From Chitinophagales bacterium (GTDB lineage: Bacteria; Bacteroidota; Bacteroidia; Chitinophagales; JADIYW01), in assembly GCA_023957235.1 (NCBI GenBank), contig JAMLHI010000003.1:186001-250000 (forward strand): a DNA stretch of 64,000 bases. The letters run 5' to 3'. Within the stretch, counting starts at the first letter, position 1; every line of letters begins with the position of its first letter. The translations under genes and the position numbers were made by a program. The notes under the pieces are model-generated. The model searched no databases, was not told the origin of the DNA, and saw only the letters and a program-made list of their open reading frames with translations. Of this stretch, positions 56,398 through 64,000 are shown piece by piece.

Positions 56398-57183
56398 TTA
56401 TTTCAGTTCAATAATAATAGATTGTTCACAAGCAGATTCTTGCAATTTCATTTTTTGTAAATCACTTTCTTTATAAGCAAATGGTTTGCAGCTAATGGTT
56501 ACTGTGTGATTGTTTTCATCTACTAAAGCTGCTGGATTGTTGACAGATTTGATATCTTGATTAAATTGAAAAATAGTTGTGTAGCTCATATCTTGAAGAA
56601 TATAGGAAATATCTAGACCTCCCAACATTCCTGCATTAGAATGACTGGGTTTTTTCATCTCTAAGATTTTTCCCAATTCAGCACTCTGATGTCGGATGAC
56701 AATATTTTTTTGCTCTTCTATATATGATGATTTAGATACAAATGTTTTCTTCTTTTTCCCTGCTTGAAAATTTTCAGGAATTTTTGGAGTATATGTACCA
56801 GCTGTTGTTTCCATAGCTTGATTTAAAGCCTGAAGGTTTTCAAAAGAATATTGATATCCATATTCAAATTTTTCTTCGTCGAAAAACATTTTAATATTAC
56901 TCAACCCTTTTACCTCTTTCAATTGATTGACGATTTTTTCTAATGATGCTTTATAGCTATCTTCTCCCTCTTCATCACTTTCAATTTCTGTTTTATTTGA
57001 CTCTTGCAGTTGCGCTTCTAAAGATTGAGTCATATTTTTTTTGAGCGTTTCATTGATAGTGATTTTTAAAGAATATTCACCTGAGCCATTCTTATGGATA
57101 TTTATATTTTCAATGATATCCAAACACGAAGTGAAGCTTAAACTGATAAATAGTAGAATAAAAAGATTAAATATTTTGCGCAT
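56398..57183 (-). CDS. Lipoprotein of unknown function
   Basis: A 261-residue protein with a clear lipobox SFTSC (Cys20), so it is a lipid-anchored envelope protein. After the Cys, a beta-rich segment (INIHKNGSGEYSLKITI) is followed by an Asp/Glu-rich helical part and further strands (NHTVTISCKPFAY). I recognise no domain. The first half resembles short segments of other Bacteroidota lipoproteins, but no family name can be supported. It is a single-gene unit with its own terminator. Confidence 0.7.
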   Translation of the reverse strand: MRKIFNLFILLFISLSFTSCLDIIENINIHKNGSGEYSLKITINETLKKNMTQSLEAQLQESNKTEIESDEEGEDSYKASLEKIVNQLKEVKGLSNIKMFFDEEKFEYGYQYSFENLQALNQAMETTAGTYTPKIPENFQAGKKKKTFVSKSSYIEEQKNIVIRHQSAELGKILEMKKPSHSNAGMLGGLDISYILQDMSYTTIFQFNQDIKSVNNPAALVDENNHTVTISCKPFAYKESDLQKMKLQESACEQSIIIELK

Positions 57184-57219
57184 TTCAAATAATTTTATAA
57201 AGTTTGAGTGATTAATAAT

Positions 57220-57741
57220 TTAGAATAATAATGGTAAATATCGACTTGTAATGACATTAAAATGATGGATTGCATGCCCAATAATAAAAAAACCTAAACT
57301 ATTTATACTAAAATCATTGCCATTAATTTTTCCCACAGTATGAATAACTCGAGGATTTAAACTCTTAAAAAAGTAAAATGTACTGATTCTTACTGCAATC
57401 AGTTCTTGTAAGAGTTCTTCAATTGTCCTATCATTAGCGTAACTATGAGCTACATAATAATCTTCATCAAATCCGGGCAATTCTATTAAATCTTGCCTAG
57501 CAAAGGTAGTCGCTCTGTATGTTATAATTCTTTCAGTATCAATAAGATGTTGAAGCAATTCGTTGAGTGTCCACTTGCCTGGAAAATATGATTTTTGATC
57601 TAGCTTCTCCCATTGGAGAATATCGATTTCTTGAAGTCTTTTAATTGAATTTTGAATAGCTTCTATAAGATTATCTTCTTGAACCCTATCAAAATAGCTA
57701 TTAGCATAAGATGGTGCAATAAATAGATCGCTGTGTTTCAT
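57220..57741 (-). CDS. DinB/YfiT-like metal-binding protein
   Basis: A 173-residue four-helix protein of the DinB superfamily. The metal-binding His pattern is present: one His in LLQHLIDTERI and two in the last helix, HAIHHFNVI. Family members act in thiol transfer, bacillithiol-dependent reactions or stress responses; which one applies here is unknown. Confidence 0.85.
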   Translation of the reverse strand: MKHSDLFIAPSYANSYFDRVQEDNLIEAIQNSIKRLQEIDILQWEKLDQKSYFPGKWTLNELLQHLIDTERIITYRATTFARQDLIELPGFDEDYYVAHSYANDRTIEELLQELIAVRISTFYFFKSLNPRVIHTVGKINGNDFSINSLGFFIIGHAIHHFNVITSRYLPLLF

Positions 57742-57782
57742 TGTACTAAAGTAATGTTTTTAGTGATTGGAAATATTATAAA

Positions 57783-57815
57783 TTGAAAATTGTAATTTTT
57801 AAAAAATTATCTTTG
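57783..57815 (+). promoter_or_regulatory. Promoter of aroC, predicted leaderless
   Basis: TTG (57783-57785), a 22-nt spacer and TATCTTTG (57808-57815). Four nt separate it from the ATG at 57820, so the RNA start should be at the start codon. Confidence 0.6.
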
Positions 57816-57819
57816 TGGC

Positions 57820-58899
57820 ATGGCAGGAAATACTTTTGGTCAGGTTTTTCGTATCACTACTTTTGGAGAATCTCACGGCAGAGGGCTGGGCGTAATTATT
57901 GATGGCTGTCCATCTGGATTAGCCTTAGATTTGGACGCAATTCAACATGAATTAGATAGACGCAAACCAGGACAATCCAATATTGTTACCCAACGCAAAG
58001 AGGAAGATTCTTTTGAGTTGTTGTCAGGTGTGTTTGAAGGTTATACTCAAGGGACTCCTATAGGAATTGTTATTTATAATGGTGATCAGAAGTCTAAAGA
58101 CTATGAACATATAAAAGATAAATATCGCCCTTCTCATGCAGATTTTACTTTTGATAGCAAATATGGACATAGAGATTATAGAGGTGGAGGTCGCTCTTCA
58201 GCAAGAGAGACAGCTGCCCGTGTAGCTGCTGGAGCAGTGGCAAAACAGTTCATTGCAACCAGTGGAATTTCTATCCATGCCTATGTATCGCAAGTCGGTC
58301 CTATTCATTTGCACCTTTCTCATGAAGAGGTGGATTTGTCAAAGGTAGATAGCAATATTGTTCGTTGCCCTGATCAAGATACTGCTGATAAGATGATAGA
58401 TTTGATTAAGGAAGTACGCAAAGATGGAGATACCATTGGAGGAGTTGTAACTTGCGTAATAAAAGGTGTCCCAGCGGGATTAGGTGAACCTGTTTTTGAT
58501 AAGTTACATGCAGATTTAGGTAAAGCAATGTTGAGTATCAATGCAGTAAAAGGATTTGAATATGGGAGTGGTTTTGCAGGTGTGGAAATGAGAGGAAGTG
58601 AGCACAATGATCTTTTTTATCAAGAAGAAGGCAAAGTAGTCACTTCAACAAATAGAAGCGGAGGTATTCAAGGAGGAATTTCTAATGGAATGGATATTTA
58701 TTTCAGAGTAGCTTTTAAATCAGTTGCTACCATCATGCAAACCCAATTGTCTGTCAATCAACAAGGAGAAGAAGTTGAAGTGACTGGACGAGGAAGACAT
58801 GATCCATGTGTGCTTCCTAGAGCTGTACCTATTGTCGAAGCTATGTCTGCCTTAGTGTTGGCAGACCATATCTTGAGAAACAGAGCATCTAGGGTTTGA
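57820..58899 (+). CDS. aroC: Chorismate synthase (AroC)
   Basis: A 359-residue enzyme that makes chorismate from EPSP with reduced FMN, the last shared step to aromatic amino acids. The family pattern is intact: [18 protein letters not shown] (with the catalytic His), [15 protein letters not shown], the FMN-binding [19 protein letters not shown] and [18 protein letters not shown]. Its last 48 nt overlap the 3' end of the convergent hydrolase gene. Confidence 0.97.
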   Translation: MAGNTFGQVFRITTFGESHGRGLGVIIDGCPSGLALDLDAIQHELDRRKPGQSNIVTQRKEEDSFELLSGVFEGYTQGTPIGIVIYNGDQKSKDYEHIKDKYRPSHADFTFDSKYGHRDYRGGGRSSARETAARVAAGAVAKQFIATSGISIHAYVSQVGPIHLHLSHEEVDLSKVDSNIVRCPDQDTADKMIDLIKEVRKDGDTIGGVVTCVIKGVPAGLGEPVFDKLHADLGKAMLSINAVKGFEYGSGFAGVEMRGSEHNDLFYQEEGKVVTSTNRSGGIQGGISNGMDIYFRVAFKSVATIMQTQLSVNQQGEEVEVTGRGRHDPCVLPRAVPIVEAMSALVLADHILRNRASRV

Positions 58900-59766
58900 T
58901 AAAGCGTCCTGATTATTTTTGTCTAACCAATTTAAAGCATAGTTCCAAAGTTCTTGATGGGATTTGCTGAAAAATTTCATGTGTCCTATTGCTTCAAACC
59001 CTTCTTTCTGAGGATGAAGATGAAGTCTTTCTATTTGTAATTGGGTAAATACTTGAGTCATATCATCAACATTGATATCTATGGCAATATCATCATCAGA
59101 GGCATTGACCCATAATGAAGGAATATGGAGTTGGTCGTAAAAATGTTGTTGAACTTCTTGATTAAATTCCATTTTTACATATCCAGAACCATTGCACCAC
59201 TTACTCCATTGTGAAGCTACCTTTTTAGGTAAGGGTTCGCCCATATTGAGTAGAGGAGAATTGGTATATCCCCAAAAATAATTATTGACAGGGATGAAAA
59301 AATTCATGAATAAATAAGCTTTTAATTGATATGGACGCTTCATGTTTCTAATGCTTCCTGAAGAACATGCATAATTAAAAATAGAGCATAATTCCATACA
59401 ATTTTTCATTAATCCAATTAGTTGACCACCAGCACTATGTCCTATCAAATGAAGAGGAAGATTTGGAAATTCATTTTTTAAAGCTTCAAGTGCTGCAGTC
59501 TGATCAATTTCTCCCCAGCTGACCAAAGAAGATGGACATGATTGGAGGGCTCCTTTTAAAGACTCTCCAATTCCTTGATTGCTGTACGTTAATACTCCGT
59601 ATCCATGTTCTGCCAAAAAAATGGCAAAATCTTTATAAAACCTTCTTCTTATTCCTGTGGCTGGAGCAATTAAAACAGCACCTTTGATATAATCTGTCTT
59701 AAATATAGTGCCTGCAATTGTTGTGTGATTTGAACAATAAATCTGAATGTCTTTAATGGTTAACAT
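58852..59766 (-). CDS. Alpha/beta hydrolase
   Basis: A 304-residue alpha/beta hydrolase with the nucleophile elbow GHSAGGQ and a likely catalytic Asp and His (His in AIGHMKFF). It resembles the group of predicted hydrolases with a C-terminal WLDKN end. Substrate is unknown. The gene stands alone and its last 16 codons read through the aroC 3' end on the other strand. Confidence 0.75.
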   Translation of the reverse strand: MLTIKDIQIYCSNHTTIAGTIFKTDYIKGAVLIAPATGIRRRFYKDFAIFLAEHGYGVLTYSNQGIGESLKGALQSCPSSLVSWGEIDQTAALEALKNEFPNLPLHLIGHSAGGQLIGLMKNCMELCSIFNYACSSGSIRNMKRPYQLKAYLFMNFFIPVNNYFWGYTNSPLLNMGEPLPKKVASQWSKWCNGSGYVKMEFNQEVQQHFYDQLHIPSLWVNASDDDIAIDINVDDMTQVFTQLQIERLHLHPQKEGFEAIGHMKFFSKSHQELWNYALNWLDKNNQDALSNPRCSVSQDMVCQH

Positions 59767-59903
59767 GGACTTTTAGTAACTTTGAAACCTTTAATGATTG
59801 ATTAAACCTAAATATTTTTTGGCAAATTAATTAATTTATACGATTTTGAAAGATATCGAAAGTGATAATTATAAATTATTCACATTGGATAGTTCTTAAA
59901 ATG

Positions 59904-59911
59904 TAAATTTG
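59904..59911 (+). promoter_or_regulatory. -7 element of tsaC
   Basis: TAAATTTG, 8 nt before the ATG at 59920, with a TTG at 59885-59887 (16-nt spacer, slightly short). Confidence 0.5.
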
Positions 59912-59919
59912 CTCTTCTC

Positions 59920-60867
59920 ATGTCAAAAGTTGGAACTTCTATTGAAACTGCTTCTTCTATTTTGAAAAATAATGGATTAGTAGCTATTCCTACTGAGACA
60001 GTTTATGGACTAGCAGGAAATGGATTAAACCCTATCTCTGTTTTAAAAATCTTTTCTGCTAAGAAACGACCATCTTTTGATCCTTTGATTATACACTCTT
60101 CCAAAGATAAAATTTTTAATTGGGTGAGTTATGTGCCTGATAAAGCACAGTTGCTTGCTGACAAATTTTGGCCTGGACCTTTGACACTTGTTCTTCCAAA
60201 GGCTGATATTATTCCTTATGAAACTACTTCTGGATTAGATACAGTAGGAGTGAGAGTGCCGCGTCATTCTTTGACATTGGAACTTTTGTCTCAATTGGAT
60301 TTTCCTTTGGCTGCCCCAAGTGCCAATCCCTTTAGTTATATCAGTCCAACTACTGCACAGCATGTTATTGACCAACTTGGAAATGAAGTAGATTATGTTT
60401 TAGATGGAGGAAGTTGTAATGTAGGAATTGAAAGTACAATTGTAGGCTTTGAGAAGGGTCAGCCTGTGATATACAGGTTAGGTGGATTGTCGATAGAAGA
60501 AATTGAAAGTGTAATTGGTAAAGTCGAGCTGCAAATCAATTATTCGTCTAATCCTAAAGCTCCAGGAATGGCAAAGGTACACTATGCTCCTCAGAAACCT
60601 TTGGTGTTGGTTGATGACTTTTCAGAAGCTGTTGATGATGCCCACACTGCTTATGTTCTCTTTAATGAACAATTGGAAATTGATAGTAATAGACAGTTTT
60701 TTTTGAGTAAATCGGATAATTATTTTGAGGCTGCAGCACAACTTTATGCGCTGCTGAGATATTTGGATATTTCAGAATTCTCAAAAATTGTTGTGAAAAG
60801 ATTACCAGACATTTCTTTGGGAACAGCCATCAATGACAGATTGTTAAGAGCTGCTACAAAAAGTTAA
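59920..60867 (+). CDS. L-threonylcarbamoyladenylate synthase (TsaC/Sua5)
   Basis: A 315-residue Sua5-type enzyme that makes threonylcarbamoyl-AMP, the precursor of the t6A37 modification in ANN-decoding tRNAs. The YrdC domain (about 1-190) has PTETVYGLAGN, AKKRPSFDPLI, WPGPLTLVL, GVRVPRH, PLAAPSANPF and ESTIVGFE. The C-terminal part begins with the Sua5-specific linker SNPKAPGMAKVHYAP. The longer Sua5 form differs from short E. coli TsaC. Confidence 0.95.
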   Translation: MSKVGTSIETASSILKNNGLVAIPTETVYGLAGNGLNPISVLKIFSAKKRPSFDPLIIHSSKDKIFNWVSYVPDKAQLLADKFWPGPLTLVLPKADIIPYETTSGLDTVGVRVPRHSLTLELLSQLDFPLAAPSANPFSYISPTTAQHVIDQLGNEVDYVLDGGSCNVGIESTIVGFEKGQPVIYRLGGLSIEEIESVIGKVELQINYSSNPKAPGMAKVHYAPQKPLVLVDDFSEAVDDAHTAYVLFNEQLEIDSNRQFFLSKSDNYFEAAAQLYALLRYLDISEFSKIVVKRLPDISLGTAINDRLLRAATKS

Positions 60868-60980
60868 ATTTCAATCAATCTGTTAAAATTTTCATAAAAA
60901 ATATTTTTATTTCTTTTTATTTTCTTGATATTAGTTCTATCTCATCATGGGATACGTGTTATTATTTGCTGTTACTGAAG

Positions 60981-61014
60981 GCCTGTTGTCCCCCAAAATA
61001 ACAGGCTATTTTTT
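60981..61014 (+). terminator. Terminator in the tsaC-downstream gap
   Basis: A 7-bp stem GCCTGTT / AACAGGC with a 12-nt loop containing CCCCC, then TATTTTTT. It lies 113 nt past the tsaC stop. Confidence 0.65.
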
Positions 61015-61060
61015 AGAGATTAAGAATTAAAATATTATTTTCATTCTCAAGAATCAGGTT

Positions 61061-61456
61061 ATGAAAAATATATTGGTGATATTAACATTTTTGCTTGTAA
61101 TCGCAGGTGTTGGAATTTTTAGTTTTTATTATTTTGGATATTATGAAAAAGGTACGATGTCTGGAAAAGTAATGAGGATTTCAGAAAAAGGGTTGATTTT
61201 TAAAACCTATGAAGGCAAAATAAATTTAGAATCTTTTGGCGCATTAAGAGGAGCTTCTCCTATTCAGGAAGTCTTTGATTTTTCAGTGGAGAAAAGTAAT
61301 GCAAAGGCTATCAGTGATTTACAACGAGTATCTCTTACTGGGGAGCGAGTCAATCTTCATTATATTAAGCGATATGCAAAGTTTTTTTGGCGAGGAGAAT
61401 CGCTTTATTTTATTGAGAAGGTTGAAAGAAGTGTTGATAAAAATAAAGTAGAATAG
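61061..61456 (+). CDS. Small conserved membrane-anchored protein of unknown function
   Basis: A 131-residue protein with one N-terminal membrane helix (ILVILTFLLVIAGVGIFSFYYF) and a soluble part with GTMSGKVMRISEKGLIFKTYEGKIN. The segment and length match small Bacteroidota proteins often mislabelled 6-phosphogluconate dehydrogenase; no dehydrogenase domain is present. It lies between tsaC and metG. Confidence 0.7.
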   Translation: MKNILVILTFLLVIAGVGIFSFYYFGYYEKGTMSGKVMRISEKGLIFKTYEGKINLESFGALRGASPIQEVFDFSVEKSNAKAISDLQRVSLTGERVNLHYIKRYAKFFWRGESLYFIEKVERSVDKNKVE

Positions 61457-61500
61457 TAGTTTATTTTCTTGAAACCTGAGATGTTCACTTCTATAATAAT

Positions 61501-61508
61501 TATCTTTG
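61501..61508 (+). promoter_or_regulatory. -7 element of metG
   Basis: TATCTTTG, 16 nt before the metG ATG; the -33 region is weak. Confidence 0.4.
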
Positions 61509-61524
61509 AACTTTTTTAATATTT

Positions 61525-63630
61525 ATGTGTGCATCAAATAGATATACTATAACAGCTGCCTTGCCTTATGCTAATGGGCCTTTACATATTGGACATTTGG
61601 CTGGTGCGTATATAGGAGCGGATATTTATGCGCGATACCTGAGATTGCGTGGAAAAGATATTGTTTTTGTTTGTGGTAGCGATGAGCATGGGGCTGCTAT
61701 AACTATTAAAGCTATCAAAGAAGGAGTGTCTCCAAGAGAGATTGTTGATAAATTTCATACAATCATCAGAGATAGTTTTAGCCAATTTGGTATTTCTTTC
61801 GATATTTATCATAGGACATCAGAGCCTATTCATTATGATACTTCTCAAGAATTCTTTAGAATATTAAATGACAAGGATGCATTTGATATCCAAGAAAGCG
61901 AACAATATTACGATGAGATAGCCCAGCAGTTTTTGGCGGACAGATATATTATAGGCACTTGTCCTAAATGTAATAATGAAAATGCTTATGGAGATCAATG
62001 TGAGAAATGTGGCTCTACCTTAAGCCCTACTGAATTGATTAATCCTCGTTCAACTATTAGTGGTGGAGTTCCTATTTTAAAAAAGACAAGACATTGGTAC
62101 CTAAAATTAAATGAGTATCAAGAATTTATTCAAAAATGGATATTATCTAAAAAAGGTATTTGGAAATCACATGTCTATGGTCAATGTATGAGTTGGATAG
62201 ATGCAGGATTACAACCTCGCGCTATGACTAGAGATTTGAATTGGGGGATTCCCGTGCCTCCTGAGATAGAAGGCTCTGAAGGCAAAGTGTTATATGTTTG
62301 GTTAGATGCTCCTATAGGCTATATCTCTGCTACTCGTCAATTATTTAAAGAAATTGAAGAAAAATCTTTTCATTTTGCTCAGCCACAATCTGAAGGGTTG
62401 TTAGACAAGTCTAAAGATGAATGGAAAAAATATTGGCAAAGTGAAGATACTACATTGGTTCATTTCATAGGAAAAGACAATATTGTCTTTCACTGTATTA
62501 CATTCCCCGCAATATTAAAAGCAACAGGTCATTATATCCTACCTGAAAATGTTCCAGCCAATGAATTTATGAATTTGCAAGGAGATAAAATTTCTACTTC
62601 TCGCAACTGGGCAGTCTGGCTTCATGAATATCTAGAAGAAATGCCTGGAAAACAAGATGAACTTCGATATACATTGATAGCAAATATGCCAGAAAATAAA
62701 GACAGTGAATTTACTTGGCAGGATTATCAATCAAGAGTGAATAATGAATTGGTAGCTAATTTGGGTAATTTTATAAATAGAGTATCAGTTCTAGTTCATA
62801 AGTATTATCAAGGAATTGTTCCTCATGTTGTAGCAGATGAGTTCAGTGATTATGACCAACAAGTATTGGACGCTATAATTATATATGCAGATAAAATTTC
62901 AGTCGCTATTGAATCATTTAAGTTTAGAGATGCTTTAATGGCTTTAAATGAACTCTCTTCAGTAGGGAATAAATATTTGGCCGACTTCGAACCGTGGAAA
63001 TTAGTGAAGGTAGATCCAAAGGCTACAGAACGGATTTTGTTTGTTGCTACTCAATTATGTGGAGGTATTGCAGTGTTGGCTCAGCCTTTATTGCCTTTTA
63101 CGGCAAATAAATTATCAAGAATTTTTGGAGTTGAAGCTGGTCAATGGATAAAAGATGAAGGTGTAATGATTTCAGCTGGTACTCAACTAGGTCAAGCAGA
63201 ACTGTTGTTTGAAAAGATAGATGATTCATTGGTAAATCGACAAATTGAAAAATTGGAAAATTCAAAAAGGCAAGAGAAAACCAATTCAATAGATTATACT
63301 CCTATTAAAACCGAAATATCTTTTGATGATTTTTCAAAATTGGATATTCGTACAGGTATCATTGTTGAGGCCGAAAAAGTGCCTAAAGCAGATAAACTTT
63401 TAAAATTGAAAGTAGATTTGGGGTTTGAAATAAGAACAATTGTATCGGGTATTGCTGAAAGTTTCTCAATAACAGATGTGATTGGCCAAAAAGTTTCAGT
63501 AATAGTTAATTTGGCTCCAAGAAAACTGAAAGGCGTAGAGTCTAATGGTATGATATTAATGGCAGAAGATAATGCTGGAAAATTATTTTTTGTACAATCA
63601 GAAGCCCCTTTGGGCATGATAATCAGGTAA
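61525..63630 (+). CDS. metG: Methionyl-tRNA synthetase (MetG) with C-terminal tRNA-binding domain
   Basis: A 701-residue class I synthetase that charges tRNA-Met. The HIGH motif is in LPYANGPLHIGHLAGA, zinc ligands are in CPKCNNENAYGDQCEKCG, and the KMSKS loop reads KISTSR, the variant used by this family. The C-terminal ~115 residues are an EMAP/Trbp111-like domain (DFSKLDIRTGIIVEAEKVPK ... VNLAPRKLKGVESNGMILMA) that binds tRNA and allows dimer formation. It is followed at 31 nt by a membrane protein gene. Confidence 0.96.
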   Translation: MCASNRYTITAALPYANGPLHIGHLAGAYIGADIYARYLRLRGKDIVFVCGSDEHGAAITIKAIKEGVSPREIVDKFHTIIRDSFSQFGISFDIYHRTSEPIHYDTSQEFFRILNDKDAFDIQESEQYYDEIAQQFLADRYIIGTCPKCNNENAYGDQCEKCGSTLSPTELINPRSTISGGVPILKKTRHWYLKLNEYQEFIQKWILSKKGIWKSHVYGQCMSWIDAGLQPRAMTRDLNWGIPVPPEIEGSEGKVLYVWLDAPIGYISATRQLFKEIEEKSFHFAQPQSEGLLDKSKDEWKKYWQSEDTTLVHFIGKDNIVFHCITFPAILKATGHYILPENVPANEFMNLQGDKISTSRNWAVWLHEYLEEMPGKQDELRYTLIANMPENKDSEFTWQDYQSRVNNELVANLGNFINRVSVLVHKYYQGIVPHVVADEFSDYDQQVLDAIIIYADKISVAIESFKFRDALMALNELSSVGNKYLADFEPWKLVKVDPKATERILFVATQLCGGIAVLAQPLLPFTANKLSRIFGVEAGQWIKDEGVMISAGTQLGQAELLFEKIDDSLVNRQIEKLENSKRQEKTNSIDYTPIKTEISFDDFSKLDIRTGIIVEAEKVPKADKLLKLKVDLGFEIRTIVSGIAESFSITDVIGQKVSVIVNLAPRKLKGVESNGMILMAEDNAGKLFFVQSEAPLGMIIR

Positions 63631-63661
63631 TTATTATGATATGGGTGTAAACAAATAGTAG

Positions 63662-64000
63662 ATGGAATATGTACTTTTATTAGGATATAGTATTTTATTT
63701 TTAACTTTTGTTTATTATTCAAAAAGGTTTGATACTCCTTCTGTTTCAAAAAAATTATGGGTGAGTCTCGCCTTTATAAAGATATGTGCAGCATTATTAT
63801 ACAGTTGGCTTAATACCCAAATTTCCACCTTCTATGATTCATCATTTTATTTTCGAGAAGGAGAGATTGTATATAGTGCATTGAAGGATAATCCTTGGTA
63901 TTATTTGCAATTATTATTGGGTCCTAATAATTATTTTCCTGAGCCTGAGCATCTTTGTAGATATATAGATGAATTAGGATTGTGGTATGATTATACGGGT
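63662..64000 (+). CDS. Membrane protein, N-terminal part (3' end outside window)
   Basis: An open frame from the ATG at 63662 runs to the window end (113 codons) without a stop. The N-terminus has a hydrophobic stretch (MEYVLLLGYSILFLTFVYY) and a second one at about residues 33-48. A more polar part follows with SSFYFREGEIVYSALKDNPWYYL. This looks like the start of a multi-pass membrane protein, perhaps of the type linked to surface polysaccharides, but no family can be named. It lies 31 nt after metG. Confidence 0.6.
   Translation, partial: MEYVLLLGYSILFLTFVYYSKRFDTPSVSKKLWVSLAFIKICAALLYSWLNTQISTFYDSSFYFREGEIVYSALKDNPWYYLQLLLGPNNYFPEPEHLCRYIDELGLWYDYTG

Noticed and set aside
60948..61030. 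Small frame of 27 codons starting ATGGGATAC after tsaC
   Set aside because: It runs straight through the terminator hairpin at 60981-61014 and has no recognisable product.
61061..61456. Reading of the small membrane protein as 6-phosphogluconate dehydrogenase
   Set aside because: At 131 residues with a membrane helix and no Rossmann motif it cannot be that enzyme; the name is a known database error for similar proteins.
1..64000. Search for CRISPR arrays, insertion sequences, prophage genes, rRNA and toxin-antitoxin pairs
   Set aside because: No regularly spaced repeats, transposase or integrase motifs, or phage structural genes were seen by reading; the window appears to be core chromosome.

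Overview
The window is a stretch of chromosome from an AT-rich member of the Bacteroidota. Several features support this. There are two secreted proteins with type IX secretion (T9SS) C-terminal sorting domains. Many intergenic gaps carry TAnnTTTG -7 promoter elements, and Shine-Dalgarno sequences are absent. LpxC and FabZ are fused in one chain, AtpB has a secreted N-terminal extension, and the F-ATPase operon lacks atpD/atpC. The gene style resembles Saprospiria/Chitinophagia, but that finer placement is only an inference. The region is compact and mostly core metabolism. I see no insertion sequence, prophage, CRISPR array, rRNA or integron. One tRNA (Asp, GUC) is present.

Layout. 1-2.5 kb: the 3' end of a sulfotransferase and a T9SS-exported beta-helix protein. 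2.5-8.4 kb: a hydroxyacid dehydrogenase with rsmA, pepA with pdxA, and nadE. 8.7-12.4 kb: an outer-membrane barrel, an imelysin lipoprotein and a di-haem oxidoreductase lipoprotein, probably one envelope system linked to iron. 12.6-17.6 kb: atpB-E-F-H-A-G. 17.8-25.7 kb: scpB with an rRNA pseudouridine synthase, two parvulin chaperones, a MoxR ATPase and a PurF-like amidotransferase. 25.8-31.7 kb: an OmpA-like protein, yidC and comEC. 31.7-35.7 kb: a tightly overlapping biotin operon (bioB-F-D-A), followed by yjbQ, a flippase, an aminotransferase and a thiolase up to 40.4 kb. 40.6-43.8 kb: a DUF4296 lipoprotein divergent from yggS, and a T9SS-exported clan GH-A-like hydrolase. 43.9-48.3 kb: HD hydrolase-lpxD-lpxC/fabZ-lpxA (lipid A). 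48.4-54.2 kb: an orphan ABC ATPase with an alpha/beta hydrolase, an FAD oxidoreductase, a 2H phosphoesterase, hemolysin III, a deoxynucleoside kinase and trpS. 54.4-64 kb: tRNA-Asp, an MltF-like transglycosylase, a lipoprotein, DinB, aroC, an alpha/beta hydrolase, tsaC, a small membrane protein, metG and the start of a membrane protein.

The observations most worth a second look are these. The NadE glutaminase domain has lost its catalytic cysteine. The deoxynucleoside kinase P-loop lies upstream of any ATG, GTG or TTG. Three -7 elements sit exactly 4 nt from an ATG, which predicts leaderless mRNAs. A terminator-like hairpin lies between atpE and atpF. The OmpA-like domain has lost its peptidoglycan-binding Asp. 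The porin-imelysin-di-haem protein cluster is the best candidate for a little-described functional system. No wholly novel multi-gene system is evident.
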